Positions 63,323-64,000 of a stretch of 64,000 nucleotides of DNA are shown one piece after another. Where the stretch lies: positions 238,815 through 302,814 of the forward strand of contig DPHV01000024.1 of assembly GCA_003521625.1 (NCBI GenBank), given 5' to 3'. The stretch is from Ruminococcus sp. (lineage in GTDB: Bacteria; Bacillota; Clostridia; Oscillospirales; Acutalibacteraceae). Each line of letters opens with the position of its first letter. Position 1 is the first letter of the stretch. The notes under the pieces were generated by a model. It made no database searches. It worked only from the letters and a program-made list of their open reading frames with translations, and was not told the DNA's origin. The position numbers and the translations under genes are program-made.

Positions 63323-64000
63323 TCAATTAACATTAACGTGCTTGCCGAGTAAATCATACTTTGCAAGACAATCCTTGAGGTCGTGATAGCCAGATACGCT
63401 CATAGGAACAAGCGGTAATCTGCACTCGCCTGCATCATATCCGAAAAGATTCATAGCTGTCTTAATCGGAATTGGGTTTACGTCGCTGAACAATACGTTC
63501 ATGAGCTCAAGGTAATGGAAATGAAGCTTCTGTGCCTCTGCAAAGTTATTCTCAAGGCAGAGCTGACAGATTTTGTGCATCTCGGCAGGACATATGTTCG
63601 CAAAAACAGAAATTACACCAAGTGCTCCGAGTGACATAAACGGAACAGTCTGGTCGTCGTTACCTGAATATATGTCAAGCTTATCTCCGCAAAGAGAACG
63701 GATTAATGCAACCTGTGAAATGTTGCCGCTTGCTTCCTTAGCCGCAACAATTCTCTCGTGCTTGCAAAGCTCCTGATAGGTCTTTGGCTGAATGTTGCAG
63801 CCTGTTCTTGAAGGAACATTGTAAAGAATAATCGGCAAATCAACAGAATCAGCAATTACGTTAAAATGCTTTATAAGACCTGCCTGTGAAGTTTTGTTGT
63901 AGTAAGGAGTTACGCACAGAAGTGCGTCTGCTCCTGTCTTCTGTGCTGACTTTGAAAGCATAACTGCCGTTGAGGTGTCGTTACTTCCTGTACCTGCAAT
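63323..64000 (-). CDS. dapA: 4-hydroxy-tetrahydrodipicolinate synthase, N-terminus cut by window edge
   Basis: Condenses pyruvate with aspartate semialdehyde. The 225 residues present begin inside the TIM barrel (IAGTGSNDTSTAVMLSKSAQ) and include the catalytic-triad region TPYYNK, the catalytic tyrosine in LYNVPSRTG, and the Schiff-base lysine in VAAKEASGNI. DapA is usually about 292 residues, so about 70 N-terminal residues lie right of the window. An internal ATG at 63961 is not the true start. Confidence 0.95.
   Translation of the reverse strand: MAGTGSNDTSTAVMLSKSAQKTGADALLCVTPYYNKTSQAGLIKHFNVIADSVDLPIILYNVPSRTGCNIQPKTYQELCKHERIVAAKEASGNISQVALIRSLCGDKLDIYSGNDDQTVPFMSLGALGVISVFANICPAEMHKICQLCLENNFAEAQKLHFHYLELMNVLFSDVNPIPIKTAMNLFGYDAGECRLPLVPMSVSGYHDLKDCLAKYDLLGKHVNVN

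Noticed and set aside
63323..63961. Complete DapA starting at the internal ATG 63961
   Set aside because: The reading frame continues to the window edge with conserved DapA sequence (IAGTGSNDTS), so the gene is truncated by the window.

Overview
This 64 kb window is chromosomal DNA from a low-GC, spore-forming, obligately anaerobic Firmicute of the Ruminococcaceae/Oscillospiraceae type. Sporulation is shown by spo0A, spoIVB, spoIVA, sipL and a 29-codon spoVM. Anaerobic starch specialism is shown by dockerin and cohesin modules and CBM74-type starch-binding modules. The domain order of one protein (CBM26, Ig-like, CBM74, Ig-like, dockerin) matches my recollection of Sas6 from the Ruminococcus bromii amylosome, so R. 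bromii or a close relative is the best guess. No phage, conjugative element, complete insertion sequence or CRISPR array was seen.

Layout. 1-10 kb: prfC (cut by the window edge), hemW, a five-gene minus-strand operon (membrane protein, XRE repressor, ABC ATPase, ABC permease, CPBP protease), an exported 5'-nucleotidase, tRNA-Ser(CGA), a cyclophilin lipoprotein and a YaiI-type protein. 10-19 kb: tex, then a TPP-riboswitch operon thiS-thiF-thiG-thiH-(tenI-thiE fusion)-thiD-thiC. 19-28 kb: sipL-spoIVA, a large exported starch-binding scaffoldin-like protein, a hidden spoVM operon, an RluA-type pseudouridine synthase and a membrane-anchored cohesin protein. 28-38 kb: three radical-SAM-related genes, an M50 protease pair, MATE and VanZ membrane proteins, and two flavoproteins. 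38-46 kb: RNase P RNA, malic enzyme, small regulators, CCA transferase, cysteine synthase and a P-type ATPase. 46-51 kb: spoIVB-spo0A, then an 1,100 bp gene-poor AT-rich stretch with candidate regulatory RNAs, then fucO. 51-56 kb: fhs-tsaE-tsaB-rpiB and a RodA-like gene. 56-64 kb: the Sas6-like protein, cdaA-cdaR, a desulfurase/DUF3343 pair, a 159 bp MITE-like palindrome, and dapA (cut by the window edge)-dapB.

How the genes work together. SpoVM, SpoIVA and SipL are the basement layer of the spore coat. SpoIVB and an SpoIVFB-like M50 protease could form the sigma-K-type checkpoint. Spo0A is the master switch and has an 0A box upstream. The exported dockerin proteins and the membrane cohesin protein are plausible parts of one cell-surface starch-degrading complex, although they are scattered over 36 kb. 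The thiamine operon appears complete for hydroxymethylpyrimidine and thiazole synthesis and their coupling (ThiI/ThiL/IscS lie elsewhere). DapA and DapB feed lysine, peptidoglycan and spore dipicolinate synthesis. CdaA and CdaR make and control c-di-AMP.

The least explained part is 48.4-49.3 kb. A consensus minus-strand promoter drives a 22-codon peptide with an excellent ribosome binding site and a long hairpin-rich untranslated tail. A divergent plus-strand promoter makes a short terminator-ended RNA whose 5' end is complementary over 9 bases to the end of that peptide frame. This is my candidate for a previously undescribed element.
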